A DNA stretch of 64,000 nt from Callorhinus ursinus (lineage: Eukaryota > Chordata > Mammalia > Carnivora > Otariidae), in NCBI RefSeq assembly GCF_003265705.1, contig NW_020313044.1, positions 6,441,184-6,505,183 of the forward strand. Direction: 5' to 3'. Numbering within the stretch: position 1 is the stretch's first letter; the number at the start of each line of letters is the position of its first letter. The notes under the pieces are model-generated. The model did no database searches. It had not been told where the DNA came from and saw only the letters and a list, made by a program, of their open reading frames with translations. Positions 1 to 11,326 of the stretch are shown here, one piece after another. The position numbers and the translations under genes were made by a program.

Positions 1-203
1 TTCTTTGGGTCTAGCTAGTATTAAGGGGAGAAAGGGGGTGTGTAGGGGGGAACCAACACTGAGTGGGAGAAAGCATGATTTGAACCAAGTGAGATAAATT
101 CAGGAACTCTCAAGGTTTTCCAAAAGTATTTTTCAGATCTTCGGATAGTTTTCATTGTGTTTATGTGCCGAATGCTAGGTTTTCTTTAAAAAAAAAAACC
201 CTG
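1..203. other. Unassigned sequence before first L1
   Basis: No gene or repeat family that I recognise. It ends in a short A-run (188-198) that abuts the inverted L1 segment. Confidence 0.4.
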
Positions 204-783
204 ATGATGTCTTCTGCCCATTTCTTGACTAGATTATTTGTTTTTTGGGTGTTGAGTTTGATCAATTCTTTACAGATCTTGGGTAGCAGCCCTTTATCTG
301 TTATGTCATTTGCAAATATCTTCTCCCATTCAGTAGGTTGCCTTTTAGTTTTGTTGACTGTATCCTTTGCTGTGCAGAAGCTTTTTATCCTGATGAAGTC
401 CTAATAGTTCATTTTTGCTTTTGTTTCCCTTGCCTTTAGAGACATGTCTTGCAAAAAGTTGCTGTGGCCAATGTCGAAGAGGTTACTGCCTATGTTCTTC
501 TCTAGGATTTTGATGGATTCCTGTCTCACATTTAGGTCCTTCATCCATTTTGAGTTTATCTTTGTGACGGTATAAAAGGATGGTCCAGTTTCATTCTTCT
601 GCATGTGGCTGTCCAATTTTCCCATCACCATTTATTGAAGAAACTGTCTTTTTCCATTGGATATTCTTTCCTGCTTTGTTGAAGATTAGTTGACCATAGA
701 GTTGAGGGTCCATTTCTGGGCTCTCTATTCTGTTCCACTATTCTATGTGTCTGTTTTTGTGCCATGCTGTACCATGCTGTTTT
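204..783 (-). mobile_element. L1 ORF2 fragment, inverted 5' half of a twin-primed L1
   Basis: Read on the minus strand, this matches the middle-to-late ORF2 region of the L1 at 58748-64000; landmarks are the stretches around 205-260 and 640-760. Broken reading pieces lie at 401-631 and 625-828. In element order it stops at the ...ggcagaagacat stretch, exactly where the plus-strand piece starting near 784 takes up. The two pieces are therefore one insertion whose 5' part was inverted during reverse transcription. It is decayed and non-functional. Confidence 0.85.
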
Positions 784-1633
784 CAGACACTTCTCCACAA
801 AGAAGACATACAAATGGCCAACAGACACATGAAAAAATGCTCTACATCACTTGCTATCAGGGAAATACAAACCAAAACTACAATGAGATACTACCTTACT
901 CCAGTTAGAATGGCAAAAATTAACAAGACAGGGAAAAACAAATGTTGGTGAGGATGTGGAGAAAGGGGAACACTCTTACACTGTTGGTGGGAATGCAAGC
1001 TGGTACAGCCACTCTGGAAAGCAGTATGGAGTTTCCTCAAGACGTTAAAATTAGAGCTACCCTACGACCTAGCAATTGCCCTACAGGGTATTTACCCCAA
1101 AGATGGTGAAAAGAAGGGGCACATGCACCCCAATGTTCATAGCAGCAATGTCTACAATAACCAAACTGTGAAAGGAGCCTAGATGTCCTTCAACAGATGA
1201 ATGGATAAAGATGTGGTTCATATATACAATGGAATATTACTCAGCCATCAGAAAGGATGAATACCTACCATTTACATCGACATGGATGGAACTGGAGTGT
1301 ATTATGTTAAGTGAAATAAGTCTATCAGAGAAAGACAATTATCATGGTTTCACTCATAATGTGGAATATAAGGAATAGTGCAGAGGACCGTAGGAGAAGG
1401 GAAAGAAAACTGAATGGGAAGAAATCAGAGAGGGAGACAAACCATGAGAGACTCTTTATTCCAGAAACAAACTGAGGGTTGTGGAAAGGGAGGTGGGTAG
1501 GGGATGGGGTAACGGGGGTGATGGGCATTAAGGAGGGCATGTGATGTGATGAACACTGGGTGTTATACACAATTAATAAATCATTGAACATTATATCAAA
1601 ACTAATGTACTATATGTTGGCTAATTGAATATC
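784..1633 (+). mobile_element. L1 3' end (end of ORF2 and 3' UTR), direct half of the same insertion
   Basis: It begins with the L1 stretch cagacacttctccacaaaga, runs through the end of ORF2 (the zinc-knuckle region near 950-1000 and the 'gaactggagtgt..ttaagtgaaata' stretch), then the carnivore L1 3' UTR with its G-rich tract (1476-1530). It ends at 'ctatatgttggctaattgaat'. A degraded A-rich tail follows. No clean target duplication is visible. Confidence 0.88.
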
Positions 1634-2149
1634 TTAAGACAGAAATAATATAGATTTTAGATTTTTAATATAAAAAATAATTGTACTGGACCCCTCAAAC
1701 CACCCCCTCAAAAATACCAGTGTTTCAATACTTGAAAAAAATATATATGTGTATATTTTATCTGTATGCATATATTATATCTGGCAAATCTATACCAGAA
1801 TATCAGAACACCAAAAACTTGTGTGATAGTATACTGATGGAAAACTTTACTGATAATGTCAGTTAAATATATATCCATATATAGTGGTTTTATCTATAGC
1901 ACTCAGTCATCACTGACTGTGTCTATACAAGGACTCAGACCAAGAGGAGAAATTCAGAGATGCAGATTTCTCATTTTTGTTTAGCGTTTTCACAATATCT
2001 GTAATCCAGGGATTCCTTATAGCAGGAATGTTTCTGAGCCATTATTCAATTCCATGAGTGATGATTGAAAGCCAGATCATATCATCTCAAATTCACTAAA
2101 CTAAACTGTGAAAACGGAAAGCCAATGCATTTAGGGTGATATACTGTGT
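1634..2149. other. Unassigned AT-rich sequence
   Basis: AT-rich, with short TATATA tracts near 1740-1770 and 1866-1882. I see no gene, RNA or named repeat. Confidence 0.4.
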
Positions 2150-2492
2150 GGGTGTGCCTACAGTCCGTATGTTGAAGCCCTAGCCTCTAGTGTAATGGTA
2201 CTTGGAGGTGAACCTTTAAGAGGTCATGAGGGTGGGGCTCCCCTGATGGAATTAGTGCCCTTACCAGAAGAGGAACCAGAAGTCTCTCTCTCTTTCTTTC
2301 CACAATGTGAAGGAAGATAAAGTGAGAAGACAGCTCTCTGCAACCGAGAAAGAGGAGCCTCACCAGAACTCAACCTTGCTGGCACTCTGATATTGGACTT
2401 CCTGACTCCAGAATGGTGAGAAATTAGTTCCGATTGTTTGAGCCACATAGCCTGTGATATTTTGTTATGGCAACCCAAGCTAACTCAAGACA
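2150..2492 (+). mobile_element. MaLR-type LTR (MLT1/MST group), diverged
   Basis: Family landmarks occur in order: 'tatgttgaagccctagcctc', 'cttggaggtgaacctttaag', 'gtcatgagggtggggctcc', 'attagtgcccttaccagaag' and the closing 'ttttgttatggcaacccaagc..actcaagacag'. These are typical of mammalian ERVL-MaLR LTRs. No internal region is attached, so it is a solo or truncated LTR. The exact subfamily is not resolved. Confidence 0.65.
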
Positions 2493-3204
2493 GACGGCAT
2501 TAATCAACTTCCTCCTGGGTCACAAATTATCCTCTTCCCTTAGGATTCCTCCAGCACCACAAGTGATAAACCTCGAATACATAGCCAGTGAAGGTGGTAT
2601 GTCAACCAACACGAAATACTGGTAAATTTTCATTTTCCTTTTGTTTTAGGTTGAAATGAAGTGTAAGTTAAATTCCTAATGTTTCCATCCCTCCTCCCAA
2701 AAAATCACTTTGCACATTGTAAGGAGTTCTAGTTCCCAGTCTCTGAAGGAGAGAGAATGATCCCACTCAAGAGGACAGGCAATAAATAGGGCTTGGGGAC
2801 CTAGACTGGAGAGGGGTGGGGACAGGAGCTGGGAGCACCAATGTGCATTAAATGAAGAAGGTGAGCTCACATGTTATTTCAGGCATTTCCTGCTGGGATC
2901 ATTAACTACATCTTTGTATATACGAAGGGCCATGGTCCAGAACAGCACTTGGACATTCAATCAAAAGTTGTTAAATTTAATGGAATTAAGATCTGGAACT
3001 GTTATGTGATTAATTTAAGGCCCCAGGCTGGGTACACTCAACAGATAGCCAACATTTGTCGAGGGCTAATTCAGCACCTGCAGAAGTGATGGTGCTGCCC
3101 TAGTCGAGGGCTGGAAGTTTTTCATTATCTGGCAGGCAGGAGGAAGAGAAGGAAAAGAAAGAAACTGTTCCACTGACGGGTTAGATTCAAACACTGGTGC
3201 CTAA
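2493..3204. other. Unassigned sequence
   Basis: No recognisable gene or repeat. Short open frames here (2676-2870 minus, 2871-3089 plus) have no feature supporting coding. Confidence 0.4.
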
Positions 3205-3467
3205 CAATGGACAGGAGATTTTTTTGTGTTTTTTTGTTTGTTTGTTTGCTTTTAAAATGGGTCCTTTTTTTTTTAATGTAAAGGCAAAACAACTTAATTA
3301 CAGCAAATTGAGAATATATAGATAAGCCTCCCCCGCAAAAAAACAGAAAAGGAAATAAAAGAGATGAACAAAAAGAAAAAAAGTAATCATAATCTCACCA
3401 ACTAGAGACAATCATACACCAGAGTTAAACTTCTGGTGTACATTCATTCAGTCTTTTCCCTGCATGT

Positions 3468-3508
<41 letters not shown>

Positions 3509-3530
3509 AAGAAAACAATTATTTATACAC
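3205..3530 (-). mobile_element. Old L1 (L1M-type) 3' UTR fragment
   Basis: T-rich start (poly(A) tail on the minus strand), then 'aatcataatctcaccaactagagacaatcat' style sequence and 'ggtgtacattcattcagtcttttccctgcatgtgtgtg'. This is the usual complement of an old L1 3' UTR leading into a (TG)n tract. Confidence 0.6.
3464..3506. repeat. (GT)n microsatellite
   Basis: GT dinucleotides with one GA interruption near 3471-3473. It sits in the L1M 3' UTR where such repeats commonly grow. Confidence 0.95.
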
Positions 3531-4568
3531 ATGAACAGCCTCAAAATTCACTCTTCAGTACTTCTACCCCAGGATTGAGGCTAAATTCTTCTAACTTCAG
3601 ACTCTTGATTGACATTCAGTATAATGATCAAATAATTGAAGATACCTTTAAGAGTTGGGGGAGGGGAAATGAGGTTTCAGGGGCCGGGGCAGAGCTAAAT
3701 TGCTTTCCACAAGGCAGGAAGGGGGTTGGGGGGATGACTCCCTTCTAGTGGCCACCACTATTCCATAGAGGGCACCACTGCTACACCCCAGAAGTCCCCT
3801 GGGGCTCCCAGGGCTCTGTGGGTGCTACAGTTCTCTGCTCTGCCCATGAGCACTGCTGCTCCTCTGGGTACCTCCCCTGCTCCGTGGGGCTCCATGACAA
3901 AGGAGCACACAGTGCAGCATCTCTTGGGAGGCACAGAGAACGGCTCTCTCTGCCTTGATTTACCCTTTGCCAGCTAGGCATGTGATGTCACTGGAGCACC
4001 TCCTGCCTTATACCTGTTATAGCTGCTCTGCTCTTTAAAAGACTCATATTTCATCCTGGGGAGGCTGAACAGGAGGATGATCTGGGGGACAGCCCCATGC
4101 TACAGAAAGACATCTCTCCACACCAAGGACTAAGGCTTTGCTGCCAGCTCCAGCTGGTGGTACTGAAGTCCTTTTCCTGTTCGCAGGAATCCTTTCCTGA
4201 GGGCATCCTCAGTCCTGCACACACTTCTCCCAAATATGCCTAAACATTATATTGGCTCAGCAGAGCATGCAATTTTAGTTTTTTGGTTTTGTTTTGTTTT
4301 TCCCCAGAAGGAATCTTAGCTTCCATGCAAACAGACTTCTAGGGAGCCTCTTTATGACTATACCTTTAGGTGGGAAAAACCCAGACAGGTCAGATTTCTC
4401 TTAGCCTTACTCATTTCTCACCTAGGTTCAGATAAGCTGCAAAGCAGGATTCAATCTCTGAACCCCATCTATACGAGGTCATGTTTTATAGTATTTCAGG
4501 AAGAGCCATGAACCCCACATTGAAGTGTCTGAATGTAATTACATAGACAACGAAACCCTTACTTAGGG
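3531..4568. other. Unassigned sequence, moderately GC-rich in part
   Basis: Contains a G-rich patch (3656-3735) and a GC-richer part around 3780-4240. I see no open frame with convincing coding features and no named repeat. Confidence 0.4.
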
Positions 4569-4651
4569 GTGTGTGTACATGTGTGTATGCGTGTGTGCAC
4601 ACACTCGTGCGTGTGTACGTGTGTGTGGCATGTGTGCACGCACGCACACAT
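4569..4651. repeat. Alternating purine-pyrimidine tract (GT/GC/AC mix)
   Basis: Three nearly continuous alternating tracts: 4569-4604 (36 bases), 4606-4627 (22) and 4628-4651 (24), separated by single phase breaks. Several CG and GC steps are included. Such sequence is a classical candidate for left-handed Z-DNA. It also contains short self-complementary TGTGCACA-type blocks. Confidence 0.85.
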
Positions 4652-6019
4652 TTGTTTTAAGCAACACGTAGTTACTCACCTTTAGGAGCTTGTAATTTTT
4701 TCAGTCTGCTATGTATGTCCAGCTAAAATATCAATGCTGCAGTGAGATTTATTTACAAATCTGAAATAACCAGTGGCTGAACACTTTTTAGAATATTTAA
4801 TAAATAATTTGAATTAAGCCAGATAGCTTTTATACACGACAGTGGTTATATTCTCATCTGCCCAGCATCCCTGTCTTTGGGGGAATCAATTCTTACCTCT
4901 TCCGTGTATTTAGGAGTCAAGAGCTAGCACACTTCTTCCCGCTCCTGGCATCACGTGTCTCAGGCTCAGCCAATCAAAGTCCGGCAAGCTCGGGGACACA
5001 GTGATGAGTTCAGGAAAGGACATGAGACTGAAGCTCCATCAAAGTCTCCTGGACTCTCTCTCTCTCTCTCTCTTTTTTTTTACTAGCGCCATCAAGAGAG
5101 ACTATGTCTTGTTCTGAATGCAAAGCTATAAGACTGTCATGAGCTTGGAACTACTTATTGATAATTCTTTTCCCACTACAAAGAGAGAGTCTTCTGAGAA
5201 TAAAACCAGACAGAGTCTAACTTAGCTGAGAGATGCAAAGAGAAAGACACAAATCTGGTGATATTATTTGAGCCCCTGGAAGCAATCATTCTTGGCTTCC
5301 CAGTTGCATCAGCAAAGAAACTGCTTTTTTCTTCTTTTGTACCCAAGCCGGTCTAGGTTGGTGCCTGACTATACTTCATAGTACAAAATAAACTGAAACT
5401 GATAAATTGGTTCAAAAAATGAAGGAGGACTTGATCTAAACAAGAAGGAAGTATTGTCATTGTGTCCTGTAATAGGTCCCAGAACCCAAGCAAAGGCAAC
5501 CGAATATTTGCACAATGGAGTCCTTTCAAAATGAAAAATTTGAGACTCAGAGAAGCTTGTTATGTTGGTCAAGGGAAAATAGCAAATAAGGGGAGAGGGC
5601 CGGATGTGCATCTAGGTTTCTCTCTAAAGCCCACCCACTCTTCATCAGATACAGAGAAAGTTACCAACACATGTCAAAAAAGCAAACACAGTGAGACAAG
5701 GAGAAATAAAATGAGCATATGCACCTTTATAGCGCTTTCAATCCATTTTGAATCCATATGATTCATCTTTTTGTTTTGTGTTGATAAACGAAGTCTCTCT
5801 ACCTCCTTACCCCCAAATTCTATCCAGGTGAGAATATGTTTTCCTCTAAGCCAGGAAAATGCCTCATCCATACCAAATACAATTGATGCTCTTTGCAAAC
5901 CGCCTGAGCTACCTTACTCGAAAGGGTAAATATCTTTCAGTTCCCATCAGAAGCATCTTTAAGTGCTTCTAATCACCGCTAATCTATCCCCTCTTCTTTT
6001 TTTCTTGTGTCCAATTCTA
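4652..6019. other. Unassigned sequence with a (CT)n tract
   Basis: Holds a short (CT)n-T(n) tract at about 5054-5082. Open frames such as 5462-5761 plus lack coding evidence. No repeat family recognised. Confidence 0.4.
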
Positions 6020-6095
6020 ATCAATTCAACATATTCCAATTCGACAGGTATTTATTGAGAATAGTATGTGCTAGATGTTGTGCTGGGCAGATAAC
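6020..6095 (-). repeat. L2/MIR-like 3' end fragment
   Basis: The pattern 'attcaacatattcc..ggtatttattgagaat..tatgtgctag..tgtgctgggca' resembles the complement of the L2 or MIR 3' end ('ggtgctcaataaatatttgttgaa'). Confidence 0.45.
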
Positions 6096-6267
6096 CTGGT
6101 TAAAGAATGAACCAAGACAAACATCAAAAGAATGAGTGATGTTTGCCTTTTCTGTGATCCATTTTCCACCCTCCGACCCCCAATAACTAATCCTTTGTGT
6201 ACTGGAGACTGGGTCTTCTGTTGACAAAAAGAAGTAACTTGTTTCAAAAAGTCTGGGTTGAGACCAC

Positions 6268-6877
6268 TGTTATGGGTTGAATTATCTTCCTTAAAATTCA
6301 TACACTGAAGTTCTAACTCCCAATACCTCCGAATGTGACCTTATTTGGAATTTACAGGTGTAATTAGTAAAGTTAAGATGAGGTCATTAGGGGGCTCCTG
6401 GGTGGCTCAGTTGGTTGAGCGTCTGCCTTTGACTCAGGTCATGATCCCGGAGTCCCGGGATCCAGTTCCGCATCGGACTCCCTGCTGAGCAGGGAGTCTG
6501 CTTCTCCCTCTGACCCTACCCCCTCTTGTGCTCTCTCTCTCTCAAATAAATAAATAAAATCTTTAAAGAAAAAAGATGAGTTCATTAGGGTGGGGCCCTA
6601 ATCTAATGATTGATGACCTTGTAAAAGGTGAAGTTTGGTCAGAGACTTGCAGAGAAAGGAGATGATGTGAAGATACAGGGAAAACACCGTGTGAATACAA
6701 AGATGAGCATCTACAAGCCAAAGGGAGAGGATTGGAACAGATCCTTCCCTCACAGCCCTTTGAAAGAACCAACCCTACCAACATCTTGATTTCCGACTTG
6801 TAGCCTCCAGCACTTGTATTGTTTTAAGCCATCCAATCCATGGTACTTTGCTATGGCAGCCCTGGCAAATTAATACA
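6268..6877 (+). mobile_element. MLT1-type MaLR LTR, split by a Can-SINE
   Basis: Nearly complete LTR from 'tgttatgggttgaattatct' to 'atggcagccctggcaaatta..ataca', with the landmarks 'gaatgtgaccttatttggaa', 'gatgaggtcattag', 'ctacaagccaaa' and 'ccctcacagcccttt'. The younger SINE at 6391-6572 interrupts it at the gatgaggtcattaggg site. No internal retroviral sequence is attached. Confidence 0.8.
6391..6572 (+). mobile_element. Can-SINE (tRNA-derived), inside MLT1 LTR
   Basis: Starts ggggctcctgggtggctcag, ends in (AAATA)n-AAATCTTT and an A-rich tail. Target duplication aagatgaggtcattag (6375-6390) and aagatgagttcattag (6573-6588), 15 of 16 bases equal. The duplication and the split LTR show it is the younger insertion. 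Confidence 0.97.
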
Positions 6878-7758
6878 GTCACCAACTGGCTATCATCACA
6901 TGTAGCCTGCTTGGTCTTCGTGATTTTATTTTTTTTAATTGTGCCAAAATCTAAAAGTTAGGATATCCACCTGAAAAAATCTGGATTTCTGCTTTTTCTG
7001 ATACACTAGAAAACCTACAGTTCTGGACTTTTATCCCCAAGTGACATGAATCACCTGGAACCAAAGAGCAACTTGCTCCTTTAGATGGGTATGCGTTCAC
7101 CAGATCACCACGGTCCTTCCCACCACAGTGCATCTTGCATTCCCCCAGACCGAGCGATTGCTGCTATCTGTCATCATGCTCGAGTCCACTATAGTCTCTA
7201 GCCTAGGCTTACTAAAATATGGAGCAGGCTTGACCCAAGGTGAGAAGTCTCCAAGGCTAGAGGAGGGTGAAGGAGTATGACCACAAGAAAAGAGGCTGGG
7301 TTCTCAGCGATGTGAAGGGGGTAGACTTTCCTCTATGAAGAGTGACAGGAATCAGCAATTACACAACAGAAGAGGCGGGGTGGTGACAGAGCATGGCTGC
7401 CTGGGTCCTGAGCTCATCTTCTGTGCTATTGGGAGCCACGCTGAAGGTTCCTAGAGCCAGGCTGGGCAATGAGCAGATGGATGTCATGAGTAAAGTAACT
7501 ACTCACTTTGGAATGCTCCATGTGGACAGTAAAAATCCCAGTGGCAGCATAATGGGCTGAAGAACAGAGGCCCTTCCCCATATTTTCCAGACTGCATTAA
7601 CCCAGCAGGACTGCTGAATGCTACCCATGCTACCAACCCACCTCAATAATGACTGATAGAGGATTTTTTATCAACCCTAATGAAAGGGATTTATTTAGAT
7701 TTAGAAAAACAATATAGGTGAAATTCCTTACGCTATAATAGTGCAGAGGAAATTTTAA
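6878..7758. other. Unassigned sequence
   Basis: No recognisable gene or repeat; no open frame longer than 60 codons with coding signs. Confidence 0.4.
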
Positions 7759-7770
7759 AAAGGAATGACT

Positions 7771-7965
7771 GGGGCACCTGGGTGGCTCAGTCATTAAGCA
7801 TCTTCCTTAGGCTCAGGTCATGATCCTGGGGTCCTGCGATCGAGCCCCATGTCGGGCTCCGTGCTCGGCGGGGAGCCTGCTTCTCCCTCTCCCACTGCCC
7901 CTGCTTGTGTTCCCTCTTTCGCTGTCTCTCTCTGTCAAAACATAAAGAACATTAAAAAAAAAAAT
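7771..7965 (+). mobile_element. Can-SINE
   Basis: Head ggggcacctgggtggctcag; diverged tail with 'cataaagaacatt' followed by an A-run. Target duplication aaaggaatgact/aaaggaatgatt at 7759-7770 and 7966-7977. Confidence 0.96.
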
Positions 7966-7997
7966 AAAGGAATGATTGGTAGGACGGTCTACTCTTT

Positions 7998-8090
7998 TAG
8001 CTCCTACCCACTTTATAAATGAGACCCAGAGAGGTCAAGTAACTTGCCTAAAGGCACACAGCCAGCAGTTATTCTGAAAATAAAGCTCAT
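7998..8090. repeat. MIR fragment
   Basis: Contains the MIR core pattern 'actttataaatgagacccagagaggtcaagtaacttgcc..aaggcacacagccagcag'. Ancient and undirected by itself. Confidence 0.75.
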
Positions 8091-9209
8091 CTCCTCTGTG
8101 GATTCTTCATTAAAAAGCTACCAGTAGGTAGGTCACATGCAGCAGAGAGTTGAGGTTGCTGATGACCTCTTCTCTGCCCCTCTTTCTGTTCTAGAGAGCA
8201 GAATGGCGTCTCTTCCCTATCTAGGGAACATGTGCCCTTTCAAACAGGTCTCCAAGGAGCTTTGCTGAATAAACATGAATACCAGCGATCATTCAGAATC
8301 AGAAAGCAGCATAAATGGTCTCAAATGCCACTGTTTTCATTTACAAAGCTTTTCCCCAGTGCTAGATTTGGCATATTTCATCACTGTGCTTTAGCTGAAA
8401 TAAAACCTGGTGAGGATTACTGAGGAATGAGAATTGTAAAGACAGAGTTCATAAAGTAGGAAGGAGTATACCAAGTAACGAGATGTGGATATTCATAATA
8501 ATCTTGCCATAATTACCTTCTAATTCTGGAAGTAATTCTTACTGTGCACAGATTAATGAGAAGCTAACTTAATGAACATTTGTTCATTAAGAGCACTTTG
8601 GAACAGCACTCTTTTCGATAAATGGATTACTCTGCCATTCACCGAAGTTTTCTTCAGCTCTCAAAACTCTTAGGAAGTATGAGGAAATGGGAAGCTAACA
8701 ACCACCAGTGAAAATGGAAGAGACTCTCCCCAGCGCCTGATTCTGTGTCCTGGACTTTCCCCCTCTACCAGCTTTCAGATGCAAAAAACACACGGTTGTT
8801 TCTCTAATGCAGGCAGCACCTCTCCTATCTTTTCATTTATAACTTTCCAAAAGAGGAGAGTGAGGAGGCCCTGGGAAACTTAGAAAGCCGACATTCATTG
8901 CACCGAGGAGCAAAATGAGGCCCAGAGAGATTCCCGAGATCCCTGGGCTATTTACAGGACTGGAAACAGGAACTGACGTTTTCAGCCCTTGTGCAAGTGT
9001 GGATTTTTTATCCTACAATATGCTAACAGGGTCTCTGTGGCCAAACAATCCCATAAAGGGCAAACAGTGATGAAATATTTCAATTAACAGGCTTGGTCTT
9101 TACGACAACATCCAAGCAGTTTGATATTCTCTCCATTTGGATGATGTGTTTTTTAAGAATTTTCAAAAATTCTGCTTTTATTGAAGATACCCAGGAAACA
9201 AATGTTTCC
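8091..9209. other. Unassigned sequence with a short MIR-like core
   Basis: A MIR-like core ('caaaatgaggcccagagag') lies at about 8910-8930. Otherwise no gene or repeat recognised. Confidence 0.4.
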
Positions 9210-9425
9210 TAGGAACTGCTATTTGTTGAGAACTTACTGTGTGTAAGTTCCACAATGTGTTATCTCAGTTACAATTGTTCTACAATGTGTTATCTCAGTT
9301 GATCCTTCTACCAACTTTATGGGGTGAGTTGTACTCATGCCCCCACTTTACTGATGAGAAAATAAGCTTAAGGAACTTGCCCTAGTTCATAGAGATAGCA
9401 AGTGGCAGATCCTGGATGCGCACCC
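9210..9425 (+). repeat. MIR with an internal tandem duplication
   Basis: Reads 'tatttgttgagaacttactgtgtgtaag..' through 'tactgatgagaaaataagcttaaggaacttgcc' to 'agcaagtggcagatcctggat', the usual MIR order. Its middle is lengthened by the 30-base duplication listed separately. Confidence 0.8.
9247..9300. repeat. 30-base tandem duplication inside MIR
   Basis: The block from 9247 restarts at 9277; 24 bases are repeated with one mismatch (gttccacaatg/gttctacaatg). Confidence 0.93.
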
Positions 9426-9449
9426 ATTACTTGTCTGATTTCACAATCC

Positions 9450-9965
9450 ATGTATTTATTGTCTATTGCTGCCTAACAAATTACCACAAATTTAGGGGTG
9501 TAAACAAAATCCATTTTTCTTACAGCTCTCATAGTTCTGCAGGCCTGGAGTTCTCCTGATGGGTTTGGCCTGGTTCTACTCAAGGTATCTATCATAAGGC
9601 CAAAATCAAGGTGCAGGCTGACTGGGCTCTTATCTGAAGGCTGTGGAGAAGGACCCGCTTCCAAGATCTTTCACGTTGTTGGAAGAAACCAGTCCCTTGT
9701 GACTATAGGACTGAGGTCCCTGTTTTCTTACTGGCTGTCAGCCAGGGTCTAATCTATGCTCCCAGATACCACCTGCATTCCTTCTCACTCACCCCCTCTA
9801 CCCTCAAAGCAGCAAGGGTACAAGTCCTGCTCATGCTCATGCAACTAGGTCAGGCCCACTGGGTCACCTCTGTTTCTTAAAATCAAGTGATGTGGAACTT
9901 TAATCACATCTGCAAAATTCCTTCCCAGCAGTACCTAGATCAGTACTTTATTGCAAATAACCAGG
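9450..9965. mobile_element. Ancient LTR-like repeat of uncertain name
   Basis: Begins 'tgtctattgctgcctaacaaattaccacaaa', followed by 'cttacagctctcatagttctgcagg', 'gaccctgcttccaagat'-like sequence and 'atcacatctgcaaaattcctt'. This family is common in mammals and I take it as an old LTR, probably MLT1-like, but the name is not certain. Confidence 0.55.
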
Positions 9966-10589
9966 GGACAGGAATCTTAGAGGGGAGAAGATGACACAGA
10001 CTCAGCCTTAGGCAATCAGTCGGGTGAGAGCAGGGAGTGGTGAGGACTAGAGAGAAACAGCTCCTGCGGGGCTCCCATCATCAGTGAGGGCTGCCACTGT
10101 GGAGCCCATCCAGATTGCTGCCACATGGGGAAAGTAAAAAGAGTACTAACAACTCATCCAACTTTTCAGAGCCAGAAATCTGGATTTTTATATGAAATCA
10201 TCCAATTAGAAAAAGTTTGCAACTACTTTAAATATAAAACCCATCCATTTTCAGATTAAGTAGGATCTTTAGGCCAACAGTTGGAAACGATCTAAATAAC
10301 TTCTGGGATCATGCCCACTTTCTCCCTGATTCCTTAATCCAGTCACTTGTAGTGTCCCCACATCTACGGCCCTGTCTTTGCCTACTATGGTTCTCTATCT
10401 TGAGTACCATCCACACAGCCCCTTACCACAAGACAAAACGGTTTTCCACAGAGGGTTGATCTTCAGAGGTTGACGAAGTTTTTCTGAAGCACCCGGTGCA
10501 GGGCTCCTTCAGATGGTCTCAGTGACAGATTATGTGTTCTCTTATAGACAGTCTACACAGATGGCCCCCAGAATCGCCTTTACCAGGTT
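9966..10589. other. Unassigned sequence
   Basis: No recognisable gene or named repeat. Confidence 0.35.
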
Positions 10590-10725
10590 GTTGCTTATCT
10601 GCCTACTCCACTAGACGATCAGCTCAAAGAGAGCAGGAACCAACCATACCTATTTGAATTGATATCAAATATTCAAAGTCATTGCCTAGATGAGCTTAGT
10701 AATTATTTCTTGAATGAACAAAAGA
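10590..10725 (+). repeat. L2 3' end fragment
   Basis: The order 'ctactccactagac..cagctcaaagagagcaggaacc' then 'tgcctagatgagcttagtaattatttcttgaatgaa' fits the diverged LINE-2 3' end. Confidence 0.6.
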
Positions 10726-10920
10726 CATTCTGCAACAAAGATCACCACTGATATGTTCCTAAAAGTTCACTGGTCATCCTGGGTCTACATTCAGAAAATC
10801 TCTGAGACCAGAGAAGAAGATTATGTGCTTGAGTATCTAAATATGGAAACAAGTGAAACAATGGAACTAATGTTTAAAAGTCTTTTGAATGAACATCCAT
10901 TTTTAAAAGTCATTATCACT

Positions 10921-11110
10921 GGGGCGCCTGGGTGGCTCAGTCGTCAAGCGGCTGCCTTCGGCTCAGGTCATGATCCCAGGGTCCTGGGATTGAGCCCTGC
11001 ATCCGCTCCCTGCTCAGCAGGAAGCCTGCCTCTCCCTCTCCCACTCCCCCTGCTTGTGTTCCCTCTCTCGCTGTGTCTCTGTCAAATAAATAAAATCTTA
11101 AAAAAAAAAA
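10921..11110 (+). mobile_element. Can-SINE, first unit of a two-SINE insertion
   Basis: Head ggggcgcctgggtggctcag; tail AAATAAATAAAATCTT plus A-run. The 16-base target duplication aaaagtcattatcact (10905-10920) does not recur after this unit. It recurs after the second unit (11327-11342), so both SINEs lie within one duplicated site. The spacer after its A-run, agattttatttttaa (11111-11125), is roughly the reverse complement of the SINE's own tail. Confidence 0.96.
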
Positions 11111-11125
11111 AGATTTTATTTTTAA

Positions 11126-11326
11126 GGGGCGCCTGAGTGGCTCCGTCGTTAAACGTCTGCCTTCAGCTCAGGTCATTATCCCGGGGTCCTGGGATCGAGC
11201 CTTGCGTCGGGGGCTCCCTGCTCAGCGGGGAGCCTGCTTCTCCCTCTCCCACTCCCCCTGCTTGTGTTCCTGCTCTCGCTCTCGCTCTCTCTCTCTGTCA
11301 AATAAATAAACACAATCTTTAAAAAA
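11126..11326 (+). mobile_element. Can-SINE, second unit of the two-SINE insertion
   Basis: Head ggggcgcctgagtggctccg, with extra CTCGCT repeats before the AAATAAATAAA tail. Directly followed by the exact second copy of the outer target duplication (11327-11342). Confidence 0.96.

Noticed and set aside
3464..3748. Frame beginning with repeated Cys-Val
   Set aside because: Translation of the (GT)n microsatellite; not a gene.
10714..11136. 140-codon open frame
   Set aside because: Its second half is the Can-SINE body; the first part is ordinary sequence after an L2 end. No domain.
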